Positions 37,910 to 48,805 of a stretch of DNA of 64,000 nucleotides are shown here, piece by piece. Each line of letters opens with the position of its first letter. Position 1 is the stretch's first letter. Under the pieces are notes generated by a model, which searched no databases, was not told where the DNA came from, and saw only the letters and a list, made by a program, of their open reading frames with translations. The stretch is taken from NCBI GenBank assembly GCA_950295325.1, contig OX485803.1, positions 15,934,001 to 15,998,000 of the forward strand, in the 5' to 3' direction. The stretch comes from Polytrichum commune (Eukaryota > Streptophyta > Polytrichopsida > Polytrichales > Polytrichaceae). A program made the position numbers and the translations under genes.

Positions 37910-37917
37910 ATAAAAGG
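37910..37917 (+). promoter_or_regulatory. TATA-like box of the metallothionein gene
   Basis: ATAAAAGG sits 335 bp upstream of the proposed start codon in otherwise GC-richer DNA. Transcription would start near 37945 and give a 5' leader of about 300 bases. This is inferred from position only. Confidence 0.45.
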
Positions 37918-38141
37918 CAGATTCGTTGTTCCAACCATCCACCATCTCCACTCTTCGCCAACTCCATCTCCTGCCAGCGTCGCAGCTCGATCGATCTCTG
38001 CTCCGTCTCATTCGCTCGCACTCGTGCTAGTAAGATCCCACATTCTGCTGCAGCGCCGTTTCTCCTTTCTAGTCTCACGCACTCACTCTCACACAGGCAC
38101 ACAGAGCAACAGACACAGGAAGAGAGAGCTGAGAGCTAGAG

Positions 38142-38213
38142 AGCGGGAGGGAGGGAGGGAGGGAGGGAGAGAGAGAGGGAGAGAGAGAGAGAAGAGGGAG
38201 AGAGAGTTGGGGA
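38142..38213 (+). repeat. Purine-rich GGGA/GA tract in the 5' leader
   Basis: Repeated GGGA units followed by GA dinucleotides, 40-110 bases before the metallothionein ATG. Such GA tracts are common in plant leaders; it may bind GAGA-type factors or act in translation, which is speculative. Confidence 0.7.
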
Positions 38214-38251
38214 ATTCTTTCATTGCCTTCCTGACTGCAAGTTTACCACTC

Positions 38252-40239
38252 ATGTCTTGCGGCTGTGGGTGCTGCCCCAAGTGCGGCTGCCGCGCCACCT
38301 GCACGTAAGACGACGGCTATCACCGGCGCTCAGGCCCCTCGAGTGGTATCTCGCGTAGATCTTTCGTCAGAATCAGAAGTGGTGGGAGCTTAGTTTCAGA
38401 AGAATTGAAAGGTGGCAGTTTAGTTTAGTTTAGTGGCGGTCACTGGAGGTTGAGAGTAGGCTTATGGTACACGGTGTTATGGAGTAATTTGTGATGAAGC
38501 CGGGGAATTGGCTCAGGAATCAGCGGCGGACGCAGCGACGTGTGTGTGTGTGTGTGTGAGGGCGAGATTTGTTGGTGTTGTTTTATGTTGGTTATGAGAG
38601 GCTGGAGAGGATTTTAGTATGGTTTGAGTCTTTGGATTCTCATGGGAGGTTGCTGGTGTGCTTGTGTGTGACAGCTGCAACCGGAATTCGTGGTTGAACG
38701 AGAACATGGCAGGATACAGGTATACTTCTCTCCATCAGATCATGCTCATGGTTTGATATTAGAGGAAACTGAGGAGAAGACTCTGAATTTTTTATACATG
38801 TCTGCTCTTAGCCTGCCATACAGGTAGATAGGTAGGTGATTAGACATGCATATCTCGCCCTGTGATACATGGCCAGATCATCCGTCATGCTCATAGTTTG
38901 CTCTGGTTTGCGAGGAAATTGAGCAAAGTCCAAGAGGTCGTGCTCGGTCTCCATGTCTTCCATGCAGGAAGATTTGAAACTTGATGGCCAGATCATAACG
39001 ATGCTCATAGTTTGGTTTGATTTGACTCTCACATCTCAAGTCTTTATGTCCGGTTTTAGCCTAATACCATCCATGCAGGAGATTAGCCCGAAATTAGAAA
39101 CGTATAGCTCGCCCTGTCATGGCCAAATTATGATGCTGACGATCACGTGTTGAGAGGAAATTTAGGAACGCTGCATTTGAATTCATTGTCTATGCATCTT
39201 TGTATGGCTAACATGATGCGCTTTGTGGTTGTGGTGTATGTCATAAACTACAGCAACATGATGACCGTGGCCGGAGAGACCGGCAAGTGCGGAAACTGCA
39301 ACTGCCCCGCAGGGACCTGCGCCAAGGAAGGCTCGAGCGAGTCTTTCTTCTCCGTAGCCGGTGAGAACGGCGGCAAGTGCGGCAACTGTGACTGCCCCGC
39401 AGGCACCTGTGCCAAGGAGGGATCCGGCCAGTCTTCCTACTTCTCTGTCGCCGGTGAGACCGGCAAGTGCGGAAGCAACTGCAACTGCCCTGCTGGTAAG
39501 TCCATACAACAACAACACCTCTCTCTCTCTCTCTCTCTCTCCAAATTCCCCCGGGCTAATTCTGGAAATTCAATATTTGCGTACTTCTCACGCATCCATC
39601 ACGGCACCTTCCATGGGTTAGGTTGTTAACGAGTCCTTCGCTATTAGAAGCTGAAACAATGCATTCTTTTCGCTAACCCATGATTTCACTGACACTAATA
39701 CCGTATAGTGATGTCTAGTTCAACACTTTGAGTGCTGATTTCTACGCAAGAACCAACATGTGAATAGAACACGTGGCTCTTATTTTTTACTTCCAAGAGA
39801 GACAAGTTGTAGCATGAATAAGGAATTCTAGAACTAGAAATTCAGTTCTTGCGTGCTTCCAAGTTCATATACATCCATCACAGCACCTTTCATGGGTTTA
39901 GGTTGGTAGCGATCGAGTTTCTGGCTTGCCAAAAGCTTTCATACAGCTCTTTTTTTTTCATTAGCCTCCTGATTTCGATACTCAAATTCTGTCTCCTCCA
40001 TGAAGTTGTAGCAAGAATCAGAAATTCGGAACAGAGTAGATATGCTCGACCTCATGATGACTTGGCAGAGGCTTTACTTGATTGAGCGAGTTTTGGTGTT
40101 TTGTGATGTTGGCTGAAATTAATGAAAAAGTGAACTGATGAATTGGGGAATTATGGCAGGAACCTGCGTAAAGGAGGGATCCAACACCGGCAAGTGCGGC
40201 AACTGTGACTGCCCAGCCGGCACCTGCGCCAAGGAATAG
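38252..40239 (+). CDS. MT: Metallothionein-like protein, 124 aa, three exons
   Basis: Exons are 38252-38304, 39254-39495 and 40160-40239, joined by GT-AG introns of 949 and 664 bp (donors CAC|GTAAGA and CTG|GTAAGT, acceptors ACTACAG and ATGGCAG). The frame is continuous for 125 codons including the TAG stop. The product has 23 cysteines: an N-terminal cluster MSCGCGCCPKCGCRATC, then four copies of a KCGNCxCPAGTC unit (residues about 29-40, 59-70, 89-101 and 110-121) separated by FFSVAGE-type linkers. Metallothioneins bind Zn, Cu or Cd through Cys thiolates in the cytosol. KCGNCDC resembles the N-terminal cluster of plant type 3 proteins, but five clusters exceed the two or three of flowering-plant types. 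The first exon is short and rests on splice-site and cysteine logic. The third unit has one extra residue (KCGSNC). Confidence 0.85.
38730..39150 (+). repeat. Diverged tandem duplication in metallothionein intron 1
   Basis: The words CAGATCAT, ATGCTCATAGTTTG, ATATCTCGCCCTG or ATAGCTCGCCCTGTCATGG, and GAGGAAA recur two to three times at about 150-250 bp spacing. This indicates stepwise duplication within the intron. Confidence 0.6.
39515..39930 (+). repeat. CT microsatellite and about 290 bp duplication in metallothionein intron 2
   Basis: A CT run at 39519-39541 follows the splice donor closely. The block CATCCATCACGGCACCTTCC with ATGGGTTAGGTTG (39593-39625) recurs as CATCCATCACAGCACCTTTC with ATGGGTTTAGGTTGG (39872-39906). 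Confidence 0.65.
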
Positions 40240-40954
40240 AGTGATGGACACCATGATCGTCCCGTGTAGTTAGAGGGGAGGCCCTACTGTTTCTTGCTGT
40301 ACCATTAACAGTGTGAAAAGAATCACATAGAAGAAACTGAAAAAACCTTTGAATTGCAGAATAATACTAGCAGCGGCCCCGCGAGTGACGAGAATCACTG
40401 AGGCAGGCTGTTCATGAAATTGCACAATACCGCCGTGGTCCGTCCGAAAAAATACAGCCAGTTGCTGCTCTGATGCTAATTGCCCTCGATGAAGTGGCCT
40501 CTTTGTGTGACCTGTCGAGATATCATGTGTACATAGTGGCAACTGGAATACATATTGTTTCGTAAAACCAAGTCCTCTTCCTCATCGCACTCATTGTCCT
40601 GAAAATCTATTTTTTTGTCCTGAATGGGATTGTGTGGGATCTTTCGTCCTATAATTATCTTTTTGTCCTGAATGAGGTCGTGTCGGATTGCAGTTTGGTA
40701 CTGGTACGTGATGAGTTGTTGGCTGGCTGCATGGAAATCTGCCTTCTGGGCGCATGCGTGTCAGTGTCAGACTAGGGATGTTAACTTCTTACCAAAGATG
40801 GGTAAAGTTCTAGGAATGAATTGCAAGTCCTAAAACCTTGGCAGAAGATGAGTAGAACACTAAACAACGTGACTACCACCATAATTTCTTGCAGGGAAGG
40901 ATGTTGGATATCCATGAACTCCAAGCTTAAGGAGTGGGTGTTGGTGTGTATTTG

Positions 40955-41255
40955 TTCGGCTTCTTGACTTAATCGGACACCTACATTTGATTGATGGGTG
41001 TTGGTGTGTATTTGTTCGGAGTATAAAAGAACTTTTTTAAAAGAGATTGGACTACATCTTCAAATTTAATTAACTACTACACACTCAATAGTGACACAAT
41101 TGCGAGGACCTATGTATTTGGTTAAGAAATCAACAAACATGCACTTTCAAGAACCATAACTGACTAAGGGGAGGTCCAATTTTATATCTGAATTTTGCTG
41201 ATGCGTCATTGTAGATTTGCTAATGCAACACAAATTTTGTTACGTAAATCCGATC
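40955..41255 (+). repeat. Dispersed repeat family P, copy after the metallothionein
   Basis: Shares GACCTATGTATTTGGTTAAG, AATCAACAAACATGCACTTT, GGGGAGGTCCAATTTT and TGTAGATTTGCTAATGCAAC with the copy at 46395-46710. Non-coding, separating the two genes. Confidence 0.6.
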
Positions 41256-42042
41256 AATAGAAGTTGGAGAACATGAAAAATGAACAGAATAACACTATGC
41301 AACTTGCATTGTGGAACTATCTGCTTCCTTATAATAGACAACTGCTTGCAATGCACAAGCCCATGCTGCAATCAGATCCCATCATATACATGAATCAAGT
41401 ATCTCAAGCTTACTGCCACTTGCGCAGTTTTCATTTTGAATATGTTGACCTCACCTAAACAATGCATCAGGAGACTTGAATCAAGTAATGTATACTACAA
41501 TACCGTCAAGTATGTTAACTACAGTACTATCATGTGGATAAGGACAAAGAAAACCTGTTGATGATAAGCATGGAGGGAACACGTTGACAGTTGCATCACA
41601 CTGTCCATTGGTTGCAACCTCCGCAAGGTTCGGCATACTCCTTGAAGTACAGAAGATACATCCACTTGTTTACATTGTTGTATAACAAAACATAACAAAA
41701 TGACAAAATAAAACACAAAAAACGCTTCTCCTGCTAATGTGCATTTAAAAATCCTTCCACAACAGTAGAAATCTGCTGTGAACCATAACACTTTTTATCT
41801 GCCAGAGCAGGGATTGTGATTCCCAAACCAACCAACCGACCTACACTGCAAGGTGGCTGAATAATAGGACAACACTGATATGAGGATTACAATTTCATGT
41901 TCTTAAATTGAATGTACAAGTGATGAGACCGCATGAACCGTTGAAGTGGAAGCCATTTTAACACTTAAGCAGGATGAAGTGCAGCTAAACTCTACAGGCT
42001 TTTGTAGCCAACCACAACTGGTTCTACAAATAATAGAGGCTG

Positions 42043-45000
42043 TTACAACACCCGATTGCTTCTATGAAGGAAAATATTATCAACGTTCTGTTTCCTGCCA
42101 ATGTCATAAACCTCATCTGAAGGTCCAGCTCGACTTGAGCTACTCTCCGCAATAGCCATTGAACTGGATGGTGCAAGTTGCCGTGGCCACCCTGCAACTG
42201 ATATACTACTGCCTGCTGTGCTGCCAATGTGAGGCTCTCCCTTTGCGCCTTCTGCACCTTCAACTACACGGCTTGAACTTCCTGGAGAAGAGATTCGGTC
42301 AGAGGATGGAACAGGAAGGTTTGGCCTCAAGGGTATTGCTTGGTTCCTTCTCCTTTCCCAATGCTTTTTCACCCTTGACACCAATATAGGGACCACAATG
42401 AAAATAATCCGCAGGCCAAGGAACATGATAGCAAGACTCAAGTATGTATCATCCTGCAGCCACTTCTCTGGGGATATTGCCCAAGGGTAGGGACAAACTT
42501 CTTTGTTTTCATTGTCAGCATTATATACAAGCCTTGCAAAAGCACATTCCTCTCCTCTTCCCAAATGTCCTTCAGCAGCCCTCAGACCTGCAAAATAAGT
42601 CAACTCTATTTGATAAGTGGAAGTACTATGTCCAAAGGTAGGTGGAGCAATCAGGCACATATCAGATGACAAAGTAATACGTAGGTGTCAAACCACATTT
42701 CCAGCCAGAAAGACAAGATCTACAGCAGGATCACCTCACCTGTGTAGTTCTGATAAAAGTATATCAGTTTTTCCAGTGTCCGGGGCCCATAGTAGCGCAC
42801 TCTTGAAGTCCTACTGTGCATGAATAATATTGGAAAGCTGTGGACTCCATACTGGGATAATACACTGCCAAACCAGGCACCAGATAGCATTTAACAACAT
42901 TATGAGTTTTCCACCTTCCAGAATGAGTTTTCAGTATCCACAAAAGAAACCCCAACTGTATCTGATAAAGAGAGCTGACTCTTTGGGTATATATCTTTGA
43001 AAAAACAAACACAAGAGGCTTTATGGGTTAGTTATAATCCCTAGCCATCACAATAAGATAAAGAGGGAGAATGAGAGAAGACGCATAAACTGTAGAATAG
43101 AATCAGATGAACCTGTGGTATTAATTGCGGGTTAAGTAAATGATCAAATATGCAGATGGTTGTGCTCTGTAACAGTTCAAAACAAAGGAGGCAGCTCTAA
43201 ATGCAACTGTGTTCTATATGTTGGAAGCCAATTAATCATGAAATTGTATACCATAAACTATCATTCAAGAAATGCATGATAGTTGCTCCTTGTTGGAATG
43301 TGAATAAGGTGGATGAGGCTCACCTTGGTCGCACTGAGGATTCCTCGACAGCCACGTGATGGATTGCAGGAAATTTTGCAGAAAGGACATCATAAATAGG
43401 CCGCACATTTCTTGAAAAGGGGCACCAAGTAGCATAGTAGAGAACCGCCATGTATGTTCCATTGCTAGTATGAACTAAGTCCAATGCTTTTTCCAATGTG
43501 GTCTCATTCAGCTGCAAGACAGCCAATACACAATTATCAGCTTGTACTTCCATGCTTGTTTGTCACAATTTAGTCCTCTCCGCCAACTTCATCAATATCA
43601 GCTAAACAGAAACTGTTCAAGTGAGCAATGAACTCAGTACGAGTCTTGACAACCAACTAGGCTATAAGTCACAATAGCCTTATGATCTCCATACAATTCC
43701 CGTGCAAGTTGCAGTAATTTTAGACACCAAAGACCGATGATGCACAATGGGTTTTCAAGATCATGACAAACACTCTAGTCGAAACAAAATTATACCTCCA
43801 GACTCCCTATGCCTCTCCTTCACATTCTAGACACTTACTGCAACAATCGACTGAAGACCAAGGACCATCAAATACTAAACAGACCATTTGAAGACACCAT
43901 AAATTGTGAGCATCAGCTGGATGAAGCATGTATTAAAAAACCACCCCCAAATCTAGAACGTACAATATTGCCTGCACTCTTCTCCTTGACAATGGCCTCC
44001 AAGCTTCCACTCATAGCTTTGCAAGTTTAATTTTGTAACCTCTCTTGATTGCACAGAAGTACGAGACTGCCTTGAAGTCCGCTTATTAACTTATATTTTT
44101 AGTCCGCCAAAAGCATTGTCCAGTCTCTTCCTTTACATATTTCAGATACAAAAGACGCGGGATATACTCAGGCAAGTGAAAACCTCCCGCACTCAGCATT
44201 CAGACAGGAGTTGACTCTAATCCAAGCGACCATTCCCTTGCAAACTCCGGAATTCATTGAGACACATTATGGGTTCACACACTGCCAGGTCATCATTGTG
44301 TACAAGCTGGTCAACTCATATAATGGGAAAACACAGAGGGACTCAATGAGACTCTGTTCAGATAGGAGTTGACTCGAATCCAAGAAACCATAACTCTCGA
44401 GAAGTCTAGATTTCAATGAGAAACACATTATGGGTATACACTGCCATGTCACGACTGTGTACAAGCTGGTCGACTCATATAATGGATAAACAAAGAGGGG
44501 CCAAAAACAGGACACCCATATCACCCGCTCACTACACACATTCTATGTGTTGATGACCATTATGTGGAGGACTCATCTCATCTCTGCCCAATTCACAGCT
44601 GGGGCACCACAGTGAGCGTAACACCATCATGAACCATCGAACATTATCAAATCACTACGTAAAGCAAGTGATTGAATTCGTTAAGGGACATATTTATGAG
44701 CATAGTGCCAGGTCATCATTGTGTACAAGCTGGTAGACTCATATAATGGAAAACACAGAGGTCAGAAACAGAACAGCCATATCGCCCCACTCACACACAT
44801 TCTATATGTTGGTGACCATCATGTGGAAAACTCATATCATCTCTGCCCAATTCACAACTGGGGCACCACAGTGTGCGCATGAAGACCATCATGAACCATT
44901 AAAAACAATCAAGTACTACGTAGACCAGGTGATTGGATTATTATTCCCTCCTCACAATCTGAGTAACCCTAACGCAGGAGGTGAGGTATGGAATGCTACC

Positions 45001-45272
45001 TCCGCAACTCGAGGCGTGAGAGGATGAACGGCCTCAGGAGCATGCTGCTGAAGGTGCGGGCATTCTCTGGGAAGTGGACAGACAGATAACGGGAGCCGGA
45101 GTGCTAAGGTCTCTACCAACGTTGGTGCAGAACAGTGGGCAGGATGATGCTTGGACGATTCCTCCGCGGCAGCTATGGATAGATTCACATATACAAACAC
45201 ACACAAGAATCCATACAGATGAAGAAACTTGAAAGGTGATGAGTGTGAGCTCCGAGGATGGAAGTACATCAT
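42043..45272 (-). CDS. APRL: 5'-adenylylsulfate-reductase-like thioredoxin-fold protein (APRL), 376 aa
   Basis: Minus-strand exons are 45272-45000, 43511-43324, 42864-42740 and 42587-42043, all with GT-AG junctions and a continuous 377-codon frame. An N-terminal hydrophobic stretch (about residues 17-37, FLHLYGFLCVFVYVNL) fits a secretory signal. The thioredoxin-like domain follows, with YYATWCPFSRNVRPIYDVLS at about residues 116-135; the active site is WCPFS, one Cys with Ser in the second position, as known for APRL proteins. Next come VEESSVRP, YGVHSFP and RYYGPRTLEKLIYFY, typical of the fold and family. A transmembrane segment (LAIMFLGLRIIFIVVPILV) lies near residues 245-263, then a basic, Ser/Pro-rich cytosolic tail. 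The tail is longer than in flowering-plant relatives as I know them. Exon 1 beyond the signal is poorly conserved and is the least certain part. Intron 1 is about 1.5 kb. Confidence 0.85.
44190..44935 (-). repeat. Threefold duplicated block in APRL intron 1
   Basis: ATTGTGTACAAGCTGGT with CTCATATAATGG occurs near 44294, 44455 and 44719. TCAGACAGGAGTTGACTC occurs near 44200 and, as TCAGATAGGAGTTGACTC, near 44358. The block CATTCTATGTGTTGATGACC with TCTGCCCAATTCACAGCTGG recurs near 44540 and 44800. These are nested tandem duplications of about 150 and 260 bp. Confidence 0.75.
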
Positions 45273-45439
45273 GAAGTTGCACTTGCAACCTATCCCGGTC
45301 CTCTTCCCACTCTGTCCTTTAGTTGGTCACTCGTGATGATGTTTTCTTCTCCCAACTGTGACCACAAACAAACCCCTCACATCGCCCACCATCTTATCTT
45401 TTTCCCACCACCACCAGGATTACAGCCCCAAGCCAACAG

Positions 45440-45480
45440 CCAAATTCTTCGACATCTCTCTTCTCTCTCTCTCTCACCAA
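45440..45480 (-). promoter_or_regulatory. GA-rich tract upstream of APRL
   Basis: On the minus strand a GAGAGAGAGAGAGAAGAGAG run lies about 180 bases before the APRL ATG, in pyrimidine/purine-skewed DNA that probably forms the leader. The neighbouring long frames on both strands (45258-45983) show no protein family and are treated as non-coding. Confidence 0.35.
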
Positions 45481-46096
45481 ACCCTAACCCTCACACAATC
45501 ACCAAAAACCCCTGCCACTCCCCAAACAACCACTTCCAAACGCCTCAACCACAACTTCTTCTCTGCCACGCCCTTGTTACCCAAACACACGAAGAGATTT
45601 CGGTCCCCTCGCTCCTGCCGCGAAATGAAGAGCCTGAAACCCCAAACCCTGATGGCGTGCACATACGCTTGTTTCAAACCCAATTTTCTTGCACGATACG
45701 GTACTGTATTGCGAGAGACTGGATTCGGTGTGGAGCGGCGCAAGAGATTAATGCAGGAGGGAAACTGTGATGGAATTCGATGAGAATGGCGATGGCAACG
45801 TGATGGAGATCCGGATGCACGTGGGGAAGGCAAAGGAGGCACGCAACAAAAGCCAAGTGCGAGAAGATGGGCAGTATACCCACGCCGGAGCCTCGTACGC
45901 GTACGCGTAGTTTTTACGATCTGGTCTTTTGTACGCTATGAAATGTACGTATATTATTTCGTATAATGTATGCAAGCAGGCCTAATTCGCTTACATATCT
46001 TAAACGAGGTATTTGAGTGGTGTGTGGTTAGGTGTGGATTTAAGATGTTGAGATACATGTTCAAAATGTGTGCACCATTTTAGGTTTAATAAGGGA

Positions 46097-46388
46097 CACT
46101 AAGTGTTGTATTTAGTGTCACCAACTCTGTTTCTCCTGCTCAAAACTAATTGTACACCACATGTGTAGTATCACCAACACTAAATGCAAACTTAACATTA
46201 TTTCTCATTCTTTGTTAACATTTTTTGGGATTATAGATTTACAATGGTGGGATCCAAAATATACCAAACTTTGTTTCGATAAAAGTAAGTTGGGATGACA
46301 ATACTTGTAAACTTGTTCATAAGAAGTGTCATTACAAAAGTTACCATAGTGACAAGACATACCATAAGACATTAAATACAATACTTCG
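46097..46388 (+). mobile_element. CACTA-like MITE family 2, truncated copy
   Basis: Starts CACTAAGTGTTGTATTTAG and ends AAATACAATACTTC, matching 47956-48309 throughout (GTGTCACCAAC, CTAATTGTA, AAGTTGGGATGAC, AGTGTCATTA). The outermost CACTA repeat is missing at both ends. Confidence 0.6.
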
Positions 46389-46394
46389 AGGAGT

Positions 46395-46710
46395 ATTTGG
46401 GTGTTATCCCGTTATTTTTCTTAATTGGACACCCATATAATATCTCTTTGACATGTGATCAGGTGAGGATCAATGAACACAGATCATAAACACACATGTT
46501 CAAAAGACTCATTGCACTACGTCTTCAATTTTTATTCACTACTCTCACTCAATACTGAACGCAATCAGGAGGACCTATGTATTTAATTAATGAATCAACA
46601 AACATGCACTTCCAATACCCATAACTTAATCAAGGGAGGTCCAATTTTCACTATAATTTTTTGTTAATGTTTCATCATAGATTTGCTATTGCAACACAAC
46701 TAAAGACATA
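46395..46710 (+). repeat. Dispersed repeat family P, copy
   Basis: Begins GGGTGTTATCCCGTTATTTT and CTTAATTGGACACCC and runs to CATAGATTTGCTATTGCAAC. It is co-linear with 40955-41255 and inverse to 28380-28690. Confidence 0.6.
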
Positions 46711-46893
46711 AATTTGATAACAAAAGATCTATAGAAAACCAAAAAAACAAACCACCATAGAACACATGCATACCTTACTCATCATACCTGGGGGACCTCT
46801 ATGATCATTTGATAAAACAAAAAAAACCAACACTTTGACGATCCCTAAGATATTCATATGACCTTTTAAGACTTTTGCGTCTGACCCACATAC

Positions 46894-47126
46894 ATGTATC
46901 CGGGGAGATTTTTGGGCATAATTGATTGAGGTCCTAGTGTTTCCAAGTCCAACCGGTTACATGTTGACATTTTTTGGGTTTTCTTTTTCTTTATAAAATT
47001 GAGGTGTGCTCTCTAAATTCCTCTAAAACGATGGTTACTTTTTGTGAAGTCTTGAACTTCAACCGGTTATTCTCAAACTCAAACCGGTTCATCTTGTAAC
47101 TAGCGGTCGGGTCTCCTTGTTCATTG
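46894..47126 (+). mobile_element. AACCGGTT element, copy e
   Basis: Starts ATGTATCCGGGGAGATTTTT and ends TCTCCTTGTTCATTG. The flanks CCACATAC (46886-46893 and 47127-47134) are an exact 8-base duplication. The body has CCAACCGGTTACATGTTGAC, TTCAACCGGTTATTC and CAAACCGGTTCATC. Same family as 36820-37027. Confidence 0.8.
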
Positions 47127-47403
47127 CCACATACCCTAAGTTTGGACACTTTGTGACAATATTATATCCAAAAGACCAAGAGCAAATCATACTTTGATTG
47201 GTGTGAATTGCATACCTAGCTTGGCCACAAATAATAATACAAGTATATCTCAAGTACAAATTGAGGAAAACTTGAAATTGTTGATGTGGCATGTCGAATG
47301 AACAACAATTGTTAACTTACAACATATATTGCACGCTTGACATATTAACATAAGATGTTCACTAAATAGACTCGTTAGTGTGGTCTTTGAACGATGGGAT
47401 TTA

Positions 47404-47688
47404 CTCCCTCCATCTCAAAATGATTGTCTTGTCTCCCGGATTTTTTTTGTCTCAAAATGATAGTCTAGTTTATTTGCCCGGCTAGAAATTTGAAGTTCAA
47501 AGTCAAATATTGTCGCGTCAAACTTTCATCATTAAGAAGTCTTTCAACACCACAACTTTGGGGGGTGTTTCGGAGTCGTTGTTGTTTCTGGTTTTAAGAG
47601 TCATACTTACAACTACTCGGTCAATGGTTAGCAGGCCTTAATCTTGCCAAAGTTAGGAACACGGACAATCATTTTAGAACGGAGGGAG
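47404..47688. mobile_element. Stowaway-like MITE, 285 bp
   Basis: Ends CTCCCTCCATCTCAAAATGA and TTTTAGAACGGAGGGAG are inverted repeats with the hallmark CTCCCTCC terminus, and TA lies on each side (47402-47403 and 47689-47690). This matches Stowaway (Tc1/mariner) elements of plants. Non-coding. Confidence 0.9.
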
Positions 47689-47719
47689 TACTATATTGAC
47701 TTGTGGTTCCAACTTACAT

Positions 47720-47915
47720 AAAATTACTCAGCAGGTTCATGATGGTCTTTTTTCAAAGAAAGAGACTGTGATTAAAAAACTATGATAATGTATAGTTGTT
47801 TGTCTCCCATAAATAGAGGAGCCCAATATTAAAGGAGAACTATGCTCATGTGATATTTGATCCCATGAAATGCAACCAAGGAGCTTTGCAATGTTGTGTA
47901 TTGAGATGAAGTCAG
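47720..47915 (+). repeat. Segment repeated at 52430-52650
   Basis: GCAGGTTCATGATGGTC, AGAAAGAGACTGTGATT, TTAAAGGAGAACTATGCTC and AACCAAGGAG recur in order and in the same orientation near 52437-52635. This is dispersed repeat DNA without coding capacity. Confidence 0.55.
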
Positions 47916-47955
47916 TCCCCTCTATTGATGTGTGGAGTTGTATAAGTATGTTTGT

Positions 47956-48309
47956 TACTACACCAAATATTGCATTTAGTGTCACCAATTTTATTTGTCG
48001 TGCTAAAAACTAATTGTAAACCGCCCGTGTAGTGTTGCCAACATTTATTTGTCATTCCTAATAAAGTTTTTTTGGGCATTATAGATTTAAAATGTTGCAA
48101 TCATTATCACTTACTAAGAGATTTTTTCATCCAAACTACAATCATTTGTGACAATATTTCATCACAAAATGTTAGGATGTAGAATATACCAAAACAAAGT
48201 AAGTTGGGATGATAGTATTTGTAAACTCATTCATAATTAGTGTCATTAGAAAAGTTATCACAATGACAAGGATAACCGTGTCACACTAGATACAATACTT
48301 AGTGTAGTG
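47956..48309. mobile_element. CACTA-like MITE family 2, 354 bp, TGT target duplication
   Basis: Left end TACTACACCAAATATTGCAT and right end GATACAATACTTAGTGTAGTG are inverted copies; the right reads CACTACACTAAGTATTG on the other strand. Flanks are TGT (47953-47955 and 48310-48312). The first base of the left end has mutated from C to T. CACTA termini and a 3 bp duplication place it in the CACTA superfamily, distinct from the element at 16142. Confidence 0.8.
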
Positions 48310-48534
48310 TGTGAGTGTGTTTTCTTACTTATTTTACTACAATAATATTTTTACATTAATGTTGGTTCAATATTATAGTTACTATTACAAGAAATGTAAG
48401 TATTCTCAAAATGCCAAGATTTGTGTTAGTCTCACTAATGAGCCTATTTAGTGTAGAAGCACTTTGGCATGCAACATCAACCACATCAAATCATGGCAAC
48501 CTCATAATGATTTAAATCTAGAGTAGAGGTGCCC

Positions 48535-48805
48535 ATAACCGATCACTTAAGAGATGATAAACTAGATGTGGAGAAGTATAAGGCGGTGCAATACTATGGA
48601 TTTTGAAGCTAAAAGCTGGCCTCAATGTCTAAAATTTGCCATAACCGCTCATCTTCATCGCTTATCCCTCCTCACCTTAGCATTCAAAACGAGGACATGT
48701 GTCATGGCACTATTGGTTCTAGCTTGATATAAATTTAGTCCCAACCTGTTCAAAATTCCAATACCCTATAGATTGCCAATGGGGCCCTTATCGGGAATAG
48801 GTGTC
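48535..48805 (+). repeat. Dispersed repeat, inverted partner at about 62030-62380
   Basis: CCGATCACTTAAGAG, GGAGAAGTATAAGGCGG, ATGTGTCATGGCACTATTGG and CCCAACCTG occur here, and their inverted counterparts occur in reverse order at 62030-62380. Non-coding. Confidence 0.6.

Noticed and set aside
37781-38308. 175-codon plus-strand frame ending at the metallothionein start region
   Set aside because: Its sequence is dominated by translated GGGA/GA repeats; the metallothionein ATG lies in a different phase and explains the region better.
39183-39518. 111-codon minus-strand frame across the metallothionein exon 2
   Set aside because: It is the antisense shadow of the GC-rich, repeated metallothionein coding sequence; the plus strand has the cysteine repeats and splice sites.
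45258-45983. Several overlapping frames of 70-170 codons upstream of APRL
   Set aside because: Frames on both strands overlap, show no family and low complexity (Pro/Ser/Thr/Leu from a pyrimidine-rich tract); more likely promoter and leader DNA.
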